NCBI GenBank assembly: GCA_035651475.1
Contig: DASRFP010000045.1
Span: 55,760 to 119,759, forward strand
From: Gp1-AA145 sp035651475
Lineage (GTDB): Bacteria > Acidobacteriota > Terriglobia > Terriglobales > Acidobacteriaceae
Reading direction: 5' to 3'
Length of the DNA: 64,000 nucleotides
Part shown: one piece after another, positions 44,716-53,825 of the stretch
Position numbering within the stretch: position 1 is the stretch's first letter
Layout of the letters: each line of letters opens with the position of its first letter
Made by a program: the position numbers and the translations under genes
The notes under the pieces: model-generated
Databases searched by the model: none
What the model saw: only the letters and a program-made list of their open reading frames with translations
Told to the model about the DNA's origin: nothing

Positions 44716-46314
44716 ATGAAAATCGTTATTGCAGAAAAAATGTCTTCTTCCGCTATGAACCTGCTTCGCGAGCCGGGATGGACTGTGGTCACGCCTGATC
44801 AGGTCAACGGCAATCTCGCCAAAGAAATTGAAAGCGCGGACGCACTGCTGGTTCGCTCCGCGGTGCAGGTGAATGCAGCGTTGCTGTCAAATGCGTCGAA
44901 GCTCCGGGTCATCGGAAGAGCAGGCGTTGGCGTCGACAATATCGAGCTCGAGCCGGCGACGCGCAAAGGCATTGCGGTCATGAACACGCCTGGCGCAAAC
45001 GCAGTTGCCGTGGCGGAAATCACCCTCGGCCTTATGCTGAGCATGGCGCGCTTCATTCCTCGGGCCACAGAGCTGATGCATGCAGGCAAGTGGGAGAAGA
45101 AATCCCTGCAAGGCACGGAGTTGCGCGGCAAGACGCTTGGGATTGTCGGATTGGGCAAGATCGGTCTTGAAGTGGCCAAACGTGCGCGGGCATTCTCGAT
45201 GGAAATTGTTGCGCACGACCCATTCGTTTCCGCTGCAATTGCAAAAGACCACGCAATACGCTTGGCGTCGCTCGACGAGGTCTATGCAGTCGCGGATTAT
45301 CTGAGCTTGCACGTAGGGCTGACTCCGCAGACCGAAAATATGATTAACGGCGAATCGCTGAAGAAAATGAAAAAGGGCGTGCGACTGGTCAATTGTGCCC
45401 GCGGCGAGTTGGTGGATGAAGCAGCACTGGTTGCCGCACTGAAAGATGGCCAGGTTACGGCCGCGGCATTGGATGTCTTTGTGCAGGAGCCCCTAAAGGA
45501 ATCGCCGCTGCAAAAAATGGAGAACGTGATCCTGACTCCCCACATTGCCGGCTCCACGAACGAGGCGCAGGAAGCAGTCGGGCAGCAGATCGCGATGCAG
45601 GTGAAGGAGTACCTTAAGCACGGCGTGATCCAAAATGCCGTTAACGTTCCGTCGGTTTCATACGACGAGTACTTGCAGATAAAGCCATACATCGTGCTCG
45701 GCGCGAATCTGGGATCATTTCTCGCCCAGATTACCGGCGGCGTCGAAGAGATTTCCATCAGTTATACGGGTCATATCGCCGAGTGGAAGACCGAACTGAT
45801 TCGCAACGCCGTCGTGAAAGGCATTCTCAATGCGATGGTCGATGAGAGCGCAAATTTGGTAAACTCCGCAAGCCTCGCGGCTTCCCGCGGTCTGGGTATT
45901 AATGAAGAACGCAAGCCGAAGGTCTCGACCGGAGGTGCGGGCAGCGTGCTCTCCATCCAGATTCGCACCGGCAGCGAAACCCATAACGTAAAGGGCGCAG
46001 TCCTGCGCGAGAACACGCCGCGTCTGTTGCATGTAGACGGAATCGATATTGAGGCGCCGCTCGAACGGAATCTTGTCTACATGCGAAATCAGGACGTGCC
46101 GGGAGTGATCGGCAAAGTGGGCACGGTTCTCGGCAAGCACGATATCAATATTGCGAGCTTCTCGCTGGGGCGCAGACACGGCGAATCCCAGCCAGGTAAG
46201 CCATTAGAGGCAATTGCCGTCGTACAGGTGGATGGAGACGTTTCCGAGGCCGTCGTCAGCGAATTACGTGGCATTCCTGCGGTGGAGCAGGCGAAGGCGA
46301 TAAAACTCGACTAG
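44716..46314 (+). CDS. serA: D-3-phosphoglycerate dehydrogenase
   Basis: First step of serine synthesis, oxidising 3-phosphoglycerate with NAD. At 532 residues it is the long form: substrate/NAD domains with GRAGVGVDNIEL, GIVGLGKIGLEVAKRA, catalytic Arg in NCARGELVDE, Glu in FVQEP, His in LTPHIAGSTNEA; then an ASB (allosteric substrate-binding) domain and a C-terminal ACT domain (NLVYMRNQDVPGVIGKVGTV) that usually binds serine. AAAGGAA precedes the ATG. Confidence 0.97.
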   Translation: MKIVIAEKMSSSAMNLLREPGWTVVTPDQVNGNLAKEIESADALLVRSAVQVNAALLSNASKLRVIGRAGVGVDNIELEPATRKGIAVMNTPGANAVAVAEITLGLMLSMARFIPRATELMHAGKWEKKSLQGTELRGKTLGIVGLGKIGLEVAKRARAFSMEIVAHDPFVSAAIAKDHAIRLASLDEVYAVADYLSLHVGLTPQTENMINGESLKKMKKGVRLVNCARGELVDEAALVAALKDGQVTAAALDVFVQEPLKESPLQKMENVILTPHIAGSTNEAQEAVGQQIAMQVKEYLKHGVIQNAVNVPSVSYDEYLQIKPYIVLGANLGSFLAQITGGVEEISISYTGHIAEWKTELIRNAVVKGILNAMVDESANLVNSASLAASRGLGINEERKPKVSTGGAGSVLSIQIRTGSETHNVKGAVLRENTPRLLHVDGIDIEAPLERNLVYMRNQDVPGVIGKVGTVLGKHDINIASFSLGRRHGESQPGKPLEAIAVVQVDGDVSEAVVSELRGIPAVEQAKAIKLD

Positions 46315-46321
46315 AAAACTT

Positions 46322-46343
46322 GGGAGGACGTAGACGGCCTCCC
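46322..46343 (+). terminator. Possible terminator hairpin after serA
   Basis: GGGAGG (46322-46327) and CCTCCC (46338-46343) form a 6-bp GC stem 8 bp after the serA stop. No T-run follows, so this is uncertain. Confidence 0.3.
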
Positions 46344-46502
46344 CTTCGCAGGCCAACTAGCGTCCATTGTTAATGCCCAAATGTCAATGCCCAAAGAATT
46401 ACTCGGGCAGTTTCTCTAAGTCCCTTTTGCGCGTTGCTTTCACCATTTCAGGTGGAGGATAATCTAAGAGCGGCACCGGAACGCCTCCGTCGCGGTTTTT
46501 CA

Positions 46503-47153
46503 GTGAATCTGCCGAATTCCATTACGTTGATCCGTATCTGCATGATCCCTCTGCTGATGTGGATCCTGTGCACCAGTCACCTCAGCAGTGCCAATGGCGA
46601 GAAGGAAATCCTGGCATCGGCGGTGTTCATTGCCGCTTCAATCACCGACGGCATAGACGGATATATCGCGCGACGCCGCGGCCAGATCACGACAATGGGA
46701 ATTCTGCTCGATCCTCTGGCCGACAAACTGTTGATCGCGGCAGCCTTCGTCACACTCGTGCAATTCAATCCGCGGCTCGTTCCTGCATGGATTGCGGTTG
46801 TGATCATCGGCAGAGAGTTTTTGGTTAGCGGGCTCCGGTCTATAGCTGCGTCCGAAGGATTCACAATCGAGGCGAGCGATCTCGGCAAGCTAAAAATGTT
46901 GGTGCAGATTGTGTCCGTTGTGGCAGTGATCCTCGACCATCGGTGGCAGGAGTTGCCGCTCATGGGCCCATACGTCTTTCCGGTCCATTGGATCGCATTC
47001 CTCGCGATCTGGTTCATGGTGGCAGTTTCATTGATCTCAGCCGGGGATTATTTCATCGCTTTCTGGCGCCGCATCGATCGCCATGTCGTAAAGCGCCAGC
47101 GCCGCGCATTCATTCTCAGCCGACGCAAGAAGCGTAATGTCGCGGCAATCTGA
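46503..47153 (+). CDS. pgsA: CDP-diacylglycerol-glycerol-3-phosphate 3-phosphatidyltransferase
   Basis: Makes phosphatidylglycerophosphate in the membrane. The CDP-alcohol phosphotransferase motif DGIDGYIARRRGQITTMG, then LLDPLADK (DGxxAR...GxxxDxxxD), is complete. From GTG 46503 (start of NLPNSITLIRICMIP) the product is 216 residues; an open frame back to TTG 46434 exists, but conserved PgsA sequence begins at this GTG. The 3' end overlaps the AMMECR1 gene by 17 bp. Confidence 0.93.
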   Translation: MNLPNSITLIRICMIPLLMWILCTSHLSSANGEKEILASAVFIAASITDGIDGYIARRRGQITTMGILLDPLADKLLIAAAFVTLVQFNPRLVPAWIAVVIIGREFLVSGLRSIAASEGFTIEASDLGKLKMLVQIVSVVAVILDHRWQELPLMGPYVFPVHWIAFLAIWFMVAVSLISAGDYFIAFWRRIDRHVVKRQRRAFILSRRKKRNVAAI

Positions 47154-47739
47154 AGAATCGACGCAGTCTCTTACCCAGGCGGGTGCGCAATCCGAATACA
47201 GTTCCGAAGAACGCACTTTCCTATTGCACTTGGCTCGCGAGTCGATTCTGTCTCTTCTTGAACGACGCGAAATGTCACTACTTACTCCATCCGAGCACTT
47301 ATCGGAGGCCCGCGGCGTTTTCACGACGCTTTACTCTAAGGGGATTCTTCGCGGGTGCGTGGGATATCCGGCTGCCATGTTGCCTCTCCACAGGGCGGTA
47401 GCCGAGACATCGCGGGCGGCGGCTTCCGAAGACCCACGTTTTTACCCGCTCCGGTTGGAGGAAACGCAACACCTTAAGATCTCACTCAGCGTTCTTTCCC
47501 ACTTGCAGCCGATCACGCCAGAGCAGGTCGAAGTCGGCCGACATGGGTTAGTGATTTCCCAGGGTGCAAGGCGAGGACTTTTGTTGCCGCAAGTCCCGGT
47601 TGAGCACGGGTGGGACCGTCTGCTTTTTCTCGAACAGACCTGCCTAAAAGCTGGTTTACCTCCGGACGCCTGGCGGACAGCTGTCAGAATTGAAGCTTTC
47701 ACAGCGGAGTCGTTTAGCAACGAGGATCGCGGCAGTTAG
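47137..47739 (+). CDS. AMMECR1-domain protein (AmmeMemoRadiSam protein A)
   Basis: 200 residues. The AMMECR1 signature ILRGCVGYPAAMLPL (LRGCxG) is clear, with LKISLSVLSHLQPITP and GLLLPQVPVEHGWD further on. In many bacteria this domain occurs with Memo and radical-SAM genes; neither is present here. Overlap with pgsA suggests translational coupling. Function unknown. Confidence 0.9.
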   Translation: MSRQSEESTQSLTQAGAQSEYSSEERTFLLHLARESILSLLERREMSLLTPSEHLSEARGVFTTLYSKGILRGCVGYPAAMLPLHRAVAETSRAAASEDPRFYPLRLEETQHLKISLSVLSHLQPITPEQVEVGRHGLVISQGARRGLLLPQVPVEHGWDRLLFLEQTCLKAGLPPDAWRTAVRIEAFTAESFSNEDRGS

Positions 47740-47749
47740 CTGCAACAGA

Positions 47750-47777
47750 AAAAGGGAAGATTCTTCTCTTCCCTTTT
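47750..47777. terminator. Perfect bidirectional terminator
   Basis: An 11-bp perfect stem AAAAGGGAAGA/TCTTCCCTTTT (47750-47760 with 47767-47777), with A- and T-rich flanks, lies between the convergent AMMECR1 (+) and exported-protein (-) genes, so it can serve both directions. Confidence 0.9.
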
Positions 47778-47796
47778 GTCTAGATTTGAAGCTGAG

Positions 47797-48744
47797 TTAT
47801 TGCTGATCGATTTCCACGCTGTCTCCAACATGGACAGGTTCTAATGAGAAAACAATCATTCCCGTTGCCGTACTGGGCGTTGCATCCACAATCACGAGTT
47901 CAGCCACACCCCGGCGTGGCATTTCGGAGGTTTCAACAATTGGGCCATGTCCACGGTCAAGGAACGAAGGATTGACCAGAGGCGGATCTTTTTGTGTGAT
48001 CTCATACGATGTTGCGTGAAATGAGATTGAGTCGACTGGGTTCTGAACAACTTCCCCCGCAGTCCTCTCGACTCGTACGAAATCTCCGACTTTTAAACCG
48101 TGGTTTGAACCGATATTCAAATAGACTTTACCGCCCGTACCAAGTTCAGTATCGAAGTCCTTCGAGAGGATAATTCGGCCGGCGGCCTGCCCGTTCGCCG
48201 GAGCGTAGCGGTCGAAGCGCAGCGGGGCGTGCAACGCGATTTTCTCTTTTTCTGTGTAGGGAATCACTAGATCGCCGGGAGAAAGCGTGTCGCAGCCAAA
48301 CTCGATCCTGGCGACCGCCATGCGGGGCCGGGTATCAATAACCTTGATGATCGCTACTTCGGAATAAGGCTGTCCAGCCGCCTTAATAGCAGCAAACTGT
48401 CCGGGAAAAACTTCGAATCGATCCGGGTCTCTAAGTTCCCGGACTACGGTGTATTTCTGGCCTGCCTCGTAACCTTTGCCGTGCAAATAAATGGCGTCGC
48501 CATTGCCGAAATCTCCGGTGAAGGGCGATTCCAGGCCCCCCGTGACGAATCGGCCTTTCGGCACTGGCTTGCTGATGAAGCCCGCACAGTAGAGGTCCGC
48601 CTGCGTTGGAGTGGCGGCCCGCTCAACCGGGAAGCCTATTGTCGTATCGACCGTGCCCTCGGGCGTAGGCCCGAAAGAGGGCGGCTGTTGTGCCCAGCAA
48701 AGCGCCGCCAAGAATGGTAACGCAAATAATGCCACTTTTTTCAT
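47797..48744 (-). CDS. Exported beta-rich protein, unknown function
   Basis: 315 residues with signal peptide MKKVALFALPFLAALCWAQQ and GGGAGG site. The body shows repeated strand patterns around GDAIYLHGKGYEAGQKYTVV, GDLVIPYTEKE, GGKVYLNIGSNHGLKVGDFV and AELVIVDATPSTATGMIVFS, ending VHVGDSVEI. The G-D-x-V turns resemble FlgT-C or LysM-associated beta domains, but no family is certain. Periplasmic or surface. Confidence 0.7.
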   Translation of the reverse strand: MKKVALFALPFLAALCWAQQPPSFGPTPEGTVDTTIGFPVERAATPTQADLYCAGFISKPVPKGRFVTGGLESPFTGDFGNGDAIYLHGKGYEAGQKYTVVRELRDPDRFEVFPGQFAAIKAAGQPYSEVAIIKVIDTRPRMAVARIEFGCDTLSPGDLVIPYTEKEKIALHAPLRFDRYAPANGQAAGRIILSKDFDTELGTGGKVYLNIGSNHGLKVGDFVRVERTAGEVVQNPVDSISFHATSYEITQKDPPLVNPSFLDRGHGPIVETSEMPRRGVAELVIVDATPSTATGMIVFSLEPVHVGDSVEIDQQ

Positions 48745-48950
48745 AGTTCCTCCCAGGCGCTCGCCTGGCCCTCTGGTTTTGCTAAGTTGCTTAAAACAAA
48801 GAGCGTTCCAATGTGGAAGGTAGCAAGGTAACCAGGGTGGGTCAAGTTACGCTGGTCTAATTGCCGGCCTTGTTAAAAAGTTTAATTGCCCCAAAAGAGT
48901 GCAAACGTGTTGCACTCGGGTGCTATGTACCTGTAATATCGCGCGGTTAC

Positions 48951-50522
48951 ATGGCCACGGCAAACAACCATTATTCGAGACTTATGCACTTGCGGCTGCC
49001 ACGAGTCTGCGTCGCGATTGCTGCTGCAAATGCTGGCGAGCTACTTGAGAAAGCGGAAGGCGTCAGCAGAGATAACCATTTCATAGAGTTGAGGTTAGAT
49101 TACATTGCTCGCCCTGGGCTTGCGTTGTCGAAGATCAAAGAATTCACTGGAAGCCATCCTCATGTAAGTGTCATTGCTACCTGTCGCCGGGTCCCGAGCG
49201 GGGGCAAGTTCAAGGGTTCGATCAGCTCCCAACTGGAAGTCTTGCAGAAGGCCGCGGAATTCGGTTGTCAGTTGGTGGACGTCGAACTACAGACGGCCGC
49301 CCGGCTGAAACCAGCCCAGCTGGCGCGGTTGCACTCCAAGGCAGCGCTAGTGCTCTCTTTCCATGACTTTAAATCGACAGCCAAACTCGACGAGACGCTC
49401 CGGAAGATGTCGCCGTATCCTGCAGATTTCTACAAAATTGTGTCCACTGCAACCTGCCTTTATGACAACGTGACCATGATGCAGTTTCTCGAGAAGCACC
49501 AGAACGCGCATAGTCTCATTGGCCTGTGCATGGGAGAACAGGGGATTATCAGTCGTGTGGTTGGTGTGCGCGCGGGAACAGTATTTACTTTCGGCGCGCT
49601 GACTTCAGAAGAGAAGACGGCTCCGGGGCAGGTCACGGCACAGGAACTGCGCAGCATTTACCGCATCGACCAGGTCGATGCCGCCACGAAAGTGTATGGC
49701 GTCGCGGGTGACCCCATCTCGCATTCGCTTTCGCCCGCAATCATGAATGCAGCCATGCGTCGAGAGAACGTAAACGGCGTTTTTCTTCCCTTGCGGACCA
49801 AGTCGCTCAAGGATTTGCTTCTATGTCTTCGAGAGATACCCATTCACGGACTTTCGGTCACCATGCCGCACAAGCAGGCCATTCTTAAACACCTTGACAA
49901 CACCGACCCGCAGACTGCGAAGATCGGCGCTTGCAATACCGTGGTTCGCTCTCAGGAGGGAAAACTGTATGGCTTCAATACCGATAGCGCCGGCGTGATC
50001 GCTCCCCTCGAGCAGCGCATACCGCTGGCCGATGCGCGCATCCTGGTGTTGGGCGCTGGCGGAGCGGCACGGGCTGCTGTTTTCGGTTTGAAAGAACGCG
50101 GAGCAGAAGTTTTTGTCCTGAACCGCAACGCCGAGAAGGGACACAAGCTGGCGCGTCAGGCAAAAGCGCGCACGGTGAAGCGGACAAACCTAAAGAAGCT
50201 CGATTTCGAGGTCATCATCAACGCCACGCCCGTCGGAATGGGAAATACACGCGAGTCTCCGCTGAATGCGGATGAGATTCGAGCGAAATATGTTTTCGAT
50301 ATGGTCTACGACCCGGCTGAGACCAAGCTGCTGGAAATTGCCAAAGAACGTGGAGCGGAAGTCATTCCAGGCAGCGTCATGTTTGTGCACCAGGCCGCCC
50401 GTCAATTCGAGATTTTCACCGGCAAACCAGCGCCGAGGGAAGACATGTTGCGGATCGTGATGCTGGCGTTGTCCGAGCGTGCGAGGCCGGCTACTTTAGT
50501 CGCTGTTGATTCGCGATCGTGA
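48951..50522 (+). CDS. aroDE: Bifunctional 3-dehydroquinate dehydratase / shikimate dehydrogenase
   Basis: Fusion of two shikimate-pathway enzymes. The N-terminal type I dehydroquinase (about 10-240) has ELRLDY, catalytic His in LSFHDF and Schiff-base Lys in FYKIVSTA. The C-terminal shikimate dehydrogenase (about 250-520) has GDPISHSLSPAIMN, Lys in MPHKQAI, Asp in NTDSAGV, and the NADP motif LGAGGAARAAV. ATG 48951 (MATANNHYS) gives 523 residues; the frame is open upstream to 48861, and ATG 48984 is also possible. Such fusions occur in plants, Chlamydiae, Planctomycetes and Acidobacteria. Confidence 0.94.
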   Translation: MATANNHYSRLMHLRLPRVCVAIAAANAGELLEKAEGVSRDNHFIELRLDYIARPGLALSKIKEFTGSHPHVSVIATCRRVPSGGKFKGSISSQLEVLQKAAEFGCQLVDVELQTAARLKPAQLARLHSKAALVLSFHDFKSTAKLDETLRKMSPYPADFYKIVSTATCLYDNVTMMQFLEKHQNAHSLIGLCMGEQGIISRVVGVRAGTVFTFGALTSEEKTAPGQVTAQELRSIYRIDQVDAATKVYGVAGDPISHSLSPAIMNAAMRRENVNGVFLPLRTKSLKDLLLCLREIPIHGLSVTMPHKQAILKHLDNTDPQTAKIGACNTVVRSQEGKLYGFNTDSAGVIAPLEQRIPLADARILVLGAGGAARAAVFGLKERGAEVFVLNRNAEKGHKLARQAKARTVKRTNLKKLDFEVIINATPVGMGNTRESPLNADEIRAKYVFDMVYDPAETKLLEIAKERGAEVIPGSVMFVHQAARQFEIFTGKPAPREDMLRIVMLALSERARPATLVAVDSRS

Positions 50523-50538
50523 TTAGTTAGGTTCCGTA

Positions 50539-51138
50539 TTACCTTACTGCTCCACCACAGCTACTCGCCTTCAAAAAATTCTCAATCAATTTCTTCCCTT
50601 CACCGGTCAGAACGCTTTCAGGGTGAAATTGGACACCTTCGAAGGGCAACGTCCTATGCCGCAGGCCCATGATTGTTCGTGAGCCGTCTGGTTCGGTCGT
50701 CCATGCGCTGACTTCTAGTTCGCGAGGCAATGTTTTTTCTTCGATAATGAGCGAGTGGTAACGAGTAGCCGTAAACGGCGAGGGTACGCCCTTGAACACC
50801 GATTTGCCGTCATGCCTCACCTGACTGGTTTTCCCATGCATCAGATAGGGTGCCCGGATCACCTTCCCGCCAAATGCAGCACCTAATGCCTGGTGCCCTA
50901 GGCACACGCCGAAAATAGGAGTTTGCGTCCCCAGTTCTTTAAATAGCTCAATACTGACTCCCGCCTCCTGTGGCGTACACGGGCCGGGAGAAACCACGAT
51001 GCGTTCCGGGCGCAGTTGTTTTATCTCCTCGACCGTAACCTGATCATTGCGGCGCACCTCAACCTTCGCCCCAAGTTCTCCGAGATACTGCACCAGGTTG
51101 TAGGTGAAAGAGTCGTAATTATCGAGGACAAAAACCAT
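50539..51138 (-). CDS. pabA: Glutamine amidotransferase of anthranilate/aminodeoxychorismate synthase
   Basis: 199 residues, class I glutamine amidotransferase TrpG/PabA: VFVLDNYDSFTYNLVQYLGE, RIVVSPGPCTPQEAG, catalytic Cys in FGVCLGHQALG, and His-Glu in GVQFHPESVLT. Feeds ammonia to TrpE or PabB. No trpE/pabB nearby, so TrpG and PabA roles cannot be separated. Convergent with aroDE. Confidence 0.92.
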   Translation of the reverse strand: MVFVLDNYDSFTYNLVQYLGELGAKVEVRRNDQVTVEEIKQLRPERIVVSPGPCTPQEAGVSIELFKELGTQTPIFGVCLGHQALGAAFGGKVIRAPYLMHGKTSQVRHDGKSVFKGVPSPFTATRYHSLIIEEKTLPRELEVSAWTTEPDGSRTIMGLRHRTLPFEGVQFHPESVLTGEGKKLIENFLKASSCGGAVR

Positions 51139-51180
51139 GAGTGTGAATATAGGTTACATCAGCAGAAGGAAGTTCCTTTT

Positions 51181-51326
51181 GATTCGTGGTTCGTGGAAGT
51201 TTGCGGGATCAGGCAATGGAGCCCAATCCGGAAATGAATGCTTCTTTTAACCGACTACGAACTGCTAGCCACTAACCGCTGACCAATTCGCGTGGGTGGG
51301 TAATCACAAGTCACGAACCGCGAATC
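51181..51326. repeat. Long inverted repeat in the pabA-PilZ intergenic region
   Basis: GATTCGTGGTTCGTG (51181-51195) is the reverse complement of CACGAACCGCGAATC (51312-51326) at 14 of 15 positions. The arms enclose about 116 bp without a gene. Confidence 0.6.
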
Positions 51327-51406
51327 ACGAACCCGCCCCCCTTCAACTTCCGCTTGACATACCTGCGACAAAGTTTCATCCTTACAAGGGTTTAGGAACA
51401 TTCCTC

Positions 51407-51772
51407 ATGGCCGTGGAAGTCCACCAGGCAGAAAAACGGGCCACACGACGCTTCGCATTGCGGTTACCTGTCGAGATAAATTATCCCGGTACCGCCGGAA
51501 CAGCGTTCCCCGCACATACCAGAGACGTAAGCGCACGTGGCATTTGTTTTTACCTTGACGCGCCTATGACGACCGGCTCAGCGATTGAGTTCACCCTGAC
51601 ACTGCCCCCAGAAATCACGCTGACCGAAAGCATTCGAGTTCGTTGCAGAGGCAAAGTGGTTCGCGTAGATCAGGGGATAGGAGATAGTAAAATTCCCGTT
51701 GCCGCGATCATCGATGAATATGAATTTCTATCCGATTCGCAACCCCCTCATATCCGCGAAGCCGGTTGGTAG
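51407..51772 (+). CDS. PilZ domain protein
   Basis: 121 residues from ATG 51407 (TTTAGGAAC upstream). EKRATRRFALRLPVEINY carries the R-x3-R cyclic di-GMP motif, and TRDVSARGICFYL the D-x-S-x2-G motif. It ends IIDEYEFL. Expected to bind c-di-GMP; output unknown. The frame open upstream to 51296 is unlikely to be translated. Confidence 0.85.
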   Translation: MAVEVHQAEKRATRRFALRLPVEINYPGTAGTAFPAHTRDVSARGICFYLDAPMTTGSAIEFTLTLPPEITLTESIRVRCRGKVVRVDQGIGDSKIPVAAIIDEYEFLSDSQPPHIREAGW

Positions 51773-51798
51773 CCGACTCTTTATAACCCTTGTGAGTA

Positions 51799-53199
51799 GT
51801 GCTACTCTCAACCCAGACCTACCATAATCAGGAACAGCTCTTGTCTTGCGCGCGACTCCGATGCTTTGCTTTCCTGCTGGCCGCATTCCCGGCATTACCC
51901 GCGTTTGCCGCCAATCAGCCGTTGGCAGCGGTCGAATCGGTGAAAGTTAAAGCCGAGAGCGACGGCGCAACCGTAGAAGTTATTTCCTCTAGACCGATTG
52001 CTCCGCAGATCCAGACGATCGAAAATCCATTGCGCCTGGTGATTGACTTCCCCGGTTCGACGTTGAGCACGCCAAAACGGCGAATTCCGTTCCGAAACGC
52101 GCAGATCAAAGATGTCCGTCTCAGGCAACATCAAACTAGACCTTCCATTACCCGCGTCGTAATCGATCTAGCGGCTCCGGTTCAATGGACTTGGAAAACT
52201 TCAGGGGCCAAGCTGAATATTCGAATTAAACCGGATGAATCGGCCAACGCCAAACCACCCACTGTCCCCACAGCGGTTCCGGCGACCCAACCTGTTGCGG
52301 TGCCATATGCTCCCGGTGCTTCGGGGGCATTAGTTGAAGCCGGAAGCAGAGTTGCGAATGGATCGTCGATCACGGCGAAAGATCAAACTGCTGTGTTGCG
52401 GCTTACCCGCGGAGGTGAAGTAAGAGTTTGCCCCGGCACGACGCTCTCCGTGGCAACCTCGACCGGCGGTGACGACTTGATGCTGGGAATGAATACTGGT
52501 GCGCTTGAAACCCACTATCATCTCGATGAGTCCTCCGACTCGATCCTTACGCCCGATTTTCGTATCGTCTTGCCGGGCCCGGGCGAGTTCAATTTGGCGG
52601 TGAAGTCTGATACATCCGGCGATATGTGCGTGAGTTCCCTCCCAGGCAGCAATTCTTCGGTTGTCATTGCTGAGGTCCTGGGAAACGGGACATATGAGAT
52701 AAAACCTGAACAGCAGGTCCTATTTCGTCGGGGTAGCATGCAGTCAATCGAGAGACCGCTGACTGCTTGCGGATGTCCTCCTGCCCAGCCGCCCGTGATG
52801 CGCGCTTCAGCCGAACCGCCTTCCAAATTACAGCGCGTGCAGGAAGATCACACCCGCAGTGAATTAGCGCTGGCCAATTCGAACGAACAGCCCGCTTCCC
52901 TGCCCAAAATTGAGAACGCCACCGGAACAAGCCCACTGCCAGGTGGCCAGACCTCACTCCAAGAAAACGCGCTCGAAGACAAAACCGCTCAGGTTTCAAC
53001 CCCGCTTGTCTTTAACGCAAAGGAATTTGCTCGAATGCGGGCAGCTACCGCTCCGGCGCTGAGCGCGAAAGTGGCGGCGCTCCCGCTCTCAGTCAAAACC
53101 ACGCGAGCCTTGCCGCCAATTGTCGTGCTCCCGCCAACTGAACGGGAACACAAAGGATTTTTCGGTAAAGTGCGTGGTTTCTTTCGGTCGATCTTCTGA
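51799..53199 (+). CDS. Secreted AMIN-domain protein with FecR-like region
   Basis: 466 residues from GTG 51799, with a signal-like segment (FAFLLAAFPALPAFA). An AMIN domain (about 40-145; VEVISSRPIAPQIQTIENPL, VVIDLAAPVQWTWK) suggests binding to peptidoglycan or secretin complexes. It is followed by a FecR-like beta region (about 170-300; AGSRVANGSSITAKDQTAVL, LRLTRGGEVRVCPGT) and a long disordered Pro/Ser-rich tail ending GFFGKVRGFFRSIF. Envelope function unknown. Confidence 0.8.
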   Translation: MLLSTQTYHNQEQLLSCARLRCFAFLLAAFPALPAFAANQPLAAVESVKVKAESDGATVEVISSRPIAPQIQTIENPLRLVIDFPGSTLSTPKRRIPFRNAQIKDVRLRQHQTRPSITRVVIDLAAPVQWTWKTSGAKLNIRIKPDESANAKPPTVPTAVPATQPVAVPYAPGASGALVEAGSRVANGSSITAKDQTAVLRLTRGGEVRVCPGTTLSVATSTGGDDLMLGMNTGALETHYHLDESSDSILTPDFRIVLPGPGEFNLAVKSDTSGDMCVSSLPGSNSSVVIAEVLGNGTYEIKPEQQVLFRRGSMQSIERPLTACGCPPAQPPVMRASAEPPSKLQRVQEDHTRSELALANSNEQPASLPKIENATGTSPLPGGQTSLQENALEDKTAQVSTPLVFNAKEFARMRAATAPALSAKVAALPLSVKTTRALPPIVVLPPTEREHKGFFGKVRGFFRSIF

Positions 53200-53231
53200 A
53201 ACCCGCCGTACCAGCTTGAAACTTCTACCGA

Positions 53232-53519
53232 TCAGCGGCGCTTTGCCTGTTTTGCCAGCGGCGTAACCCGTTCGCGCAGGTCATCAGCAAGGTCAGAGCC
53301 CCGATCCATTACATCTTCGGCGAAATCCCGTGCATTTTCTTTCCAGTCATCAAAGGTCTCACGCGCAGTCGCGTATCCGCGGCGCAAGTCACGCCGCATT
53401 TGCCTCCCCGCCTTCGGCGCGAACAACATTCCAACCACCGTGCCAGCGCCCAATCCGATCAAAAGAAAAGTTAGAGCCGTTCCGATGTTACTGCTGCCTT
53501 CGTATTTGCCTTCTCGCAT
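53232..53519 (-). CDS. YtxH domain protein
   Basis: 95 residues. One helix (ALTFLLIGLGAGTVVGMLFA) followed by PKAGRQMRRDLRRGY and a charged coiled-coil-like tail, the YtxH pattern of stress-related membrane proteins. Convergent with the AMIN protein gene. Confidence 0.88.
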   Translation of the reverse strand: MREGKYEGSSNIGTALTFLLIGLGAGTVVGMLFAPKAGRQMRRDLRRGYATARETFDDWKENARDFAEDVMDRGSDLADDLRERVTPLAKQAKRR

Positions 53520-53825
53520 GAATGCACCTCGTCCAAAAAACTTTGATTGATCAGATTATTTTAACTGTTCGCTCCACTCCCCGCGCGGATTGTTCGACCT
53601 AGGGTGATTTGATGATCGGGCCCTCGCATATCTCTCAAGCTGATCTTTAACATGGCCAAATGATCCGATCCTCCGATGACCAGATCTCTCGATTCCCAAA
53701 TTCCACGAACCCATATAAAATACACAGGTTAGCCCACACCGGCTTTGGCTGCATCCGTCCTTCGGTCGGCCGCAATAAGTCTTTAACGAAGTCTTCGATC
53801 CGCAAATAAGGAGAGCATTTCAGCA

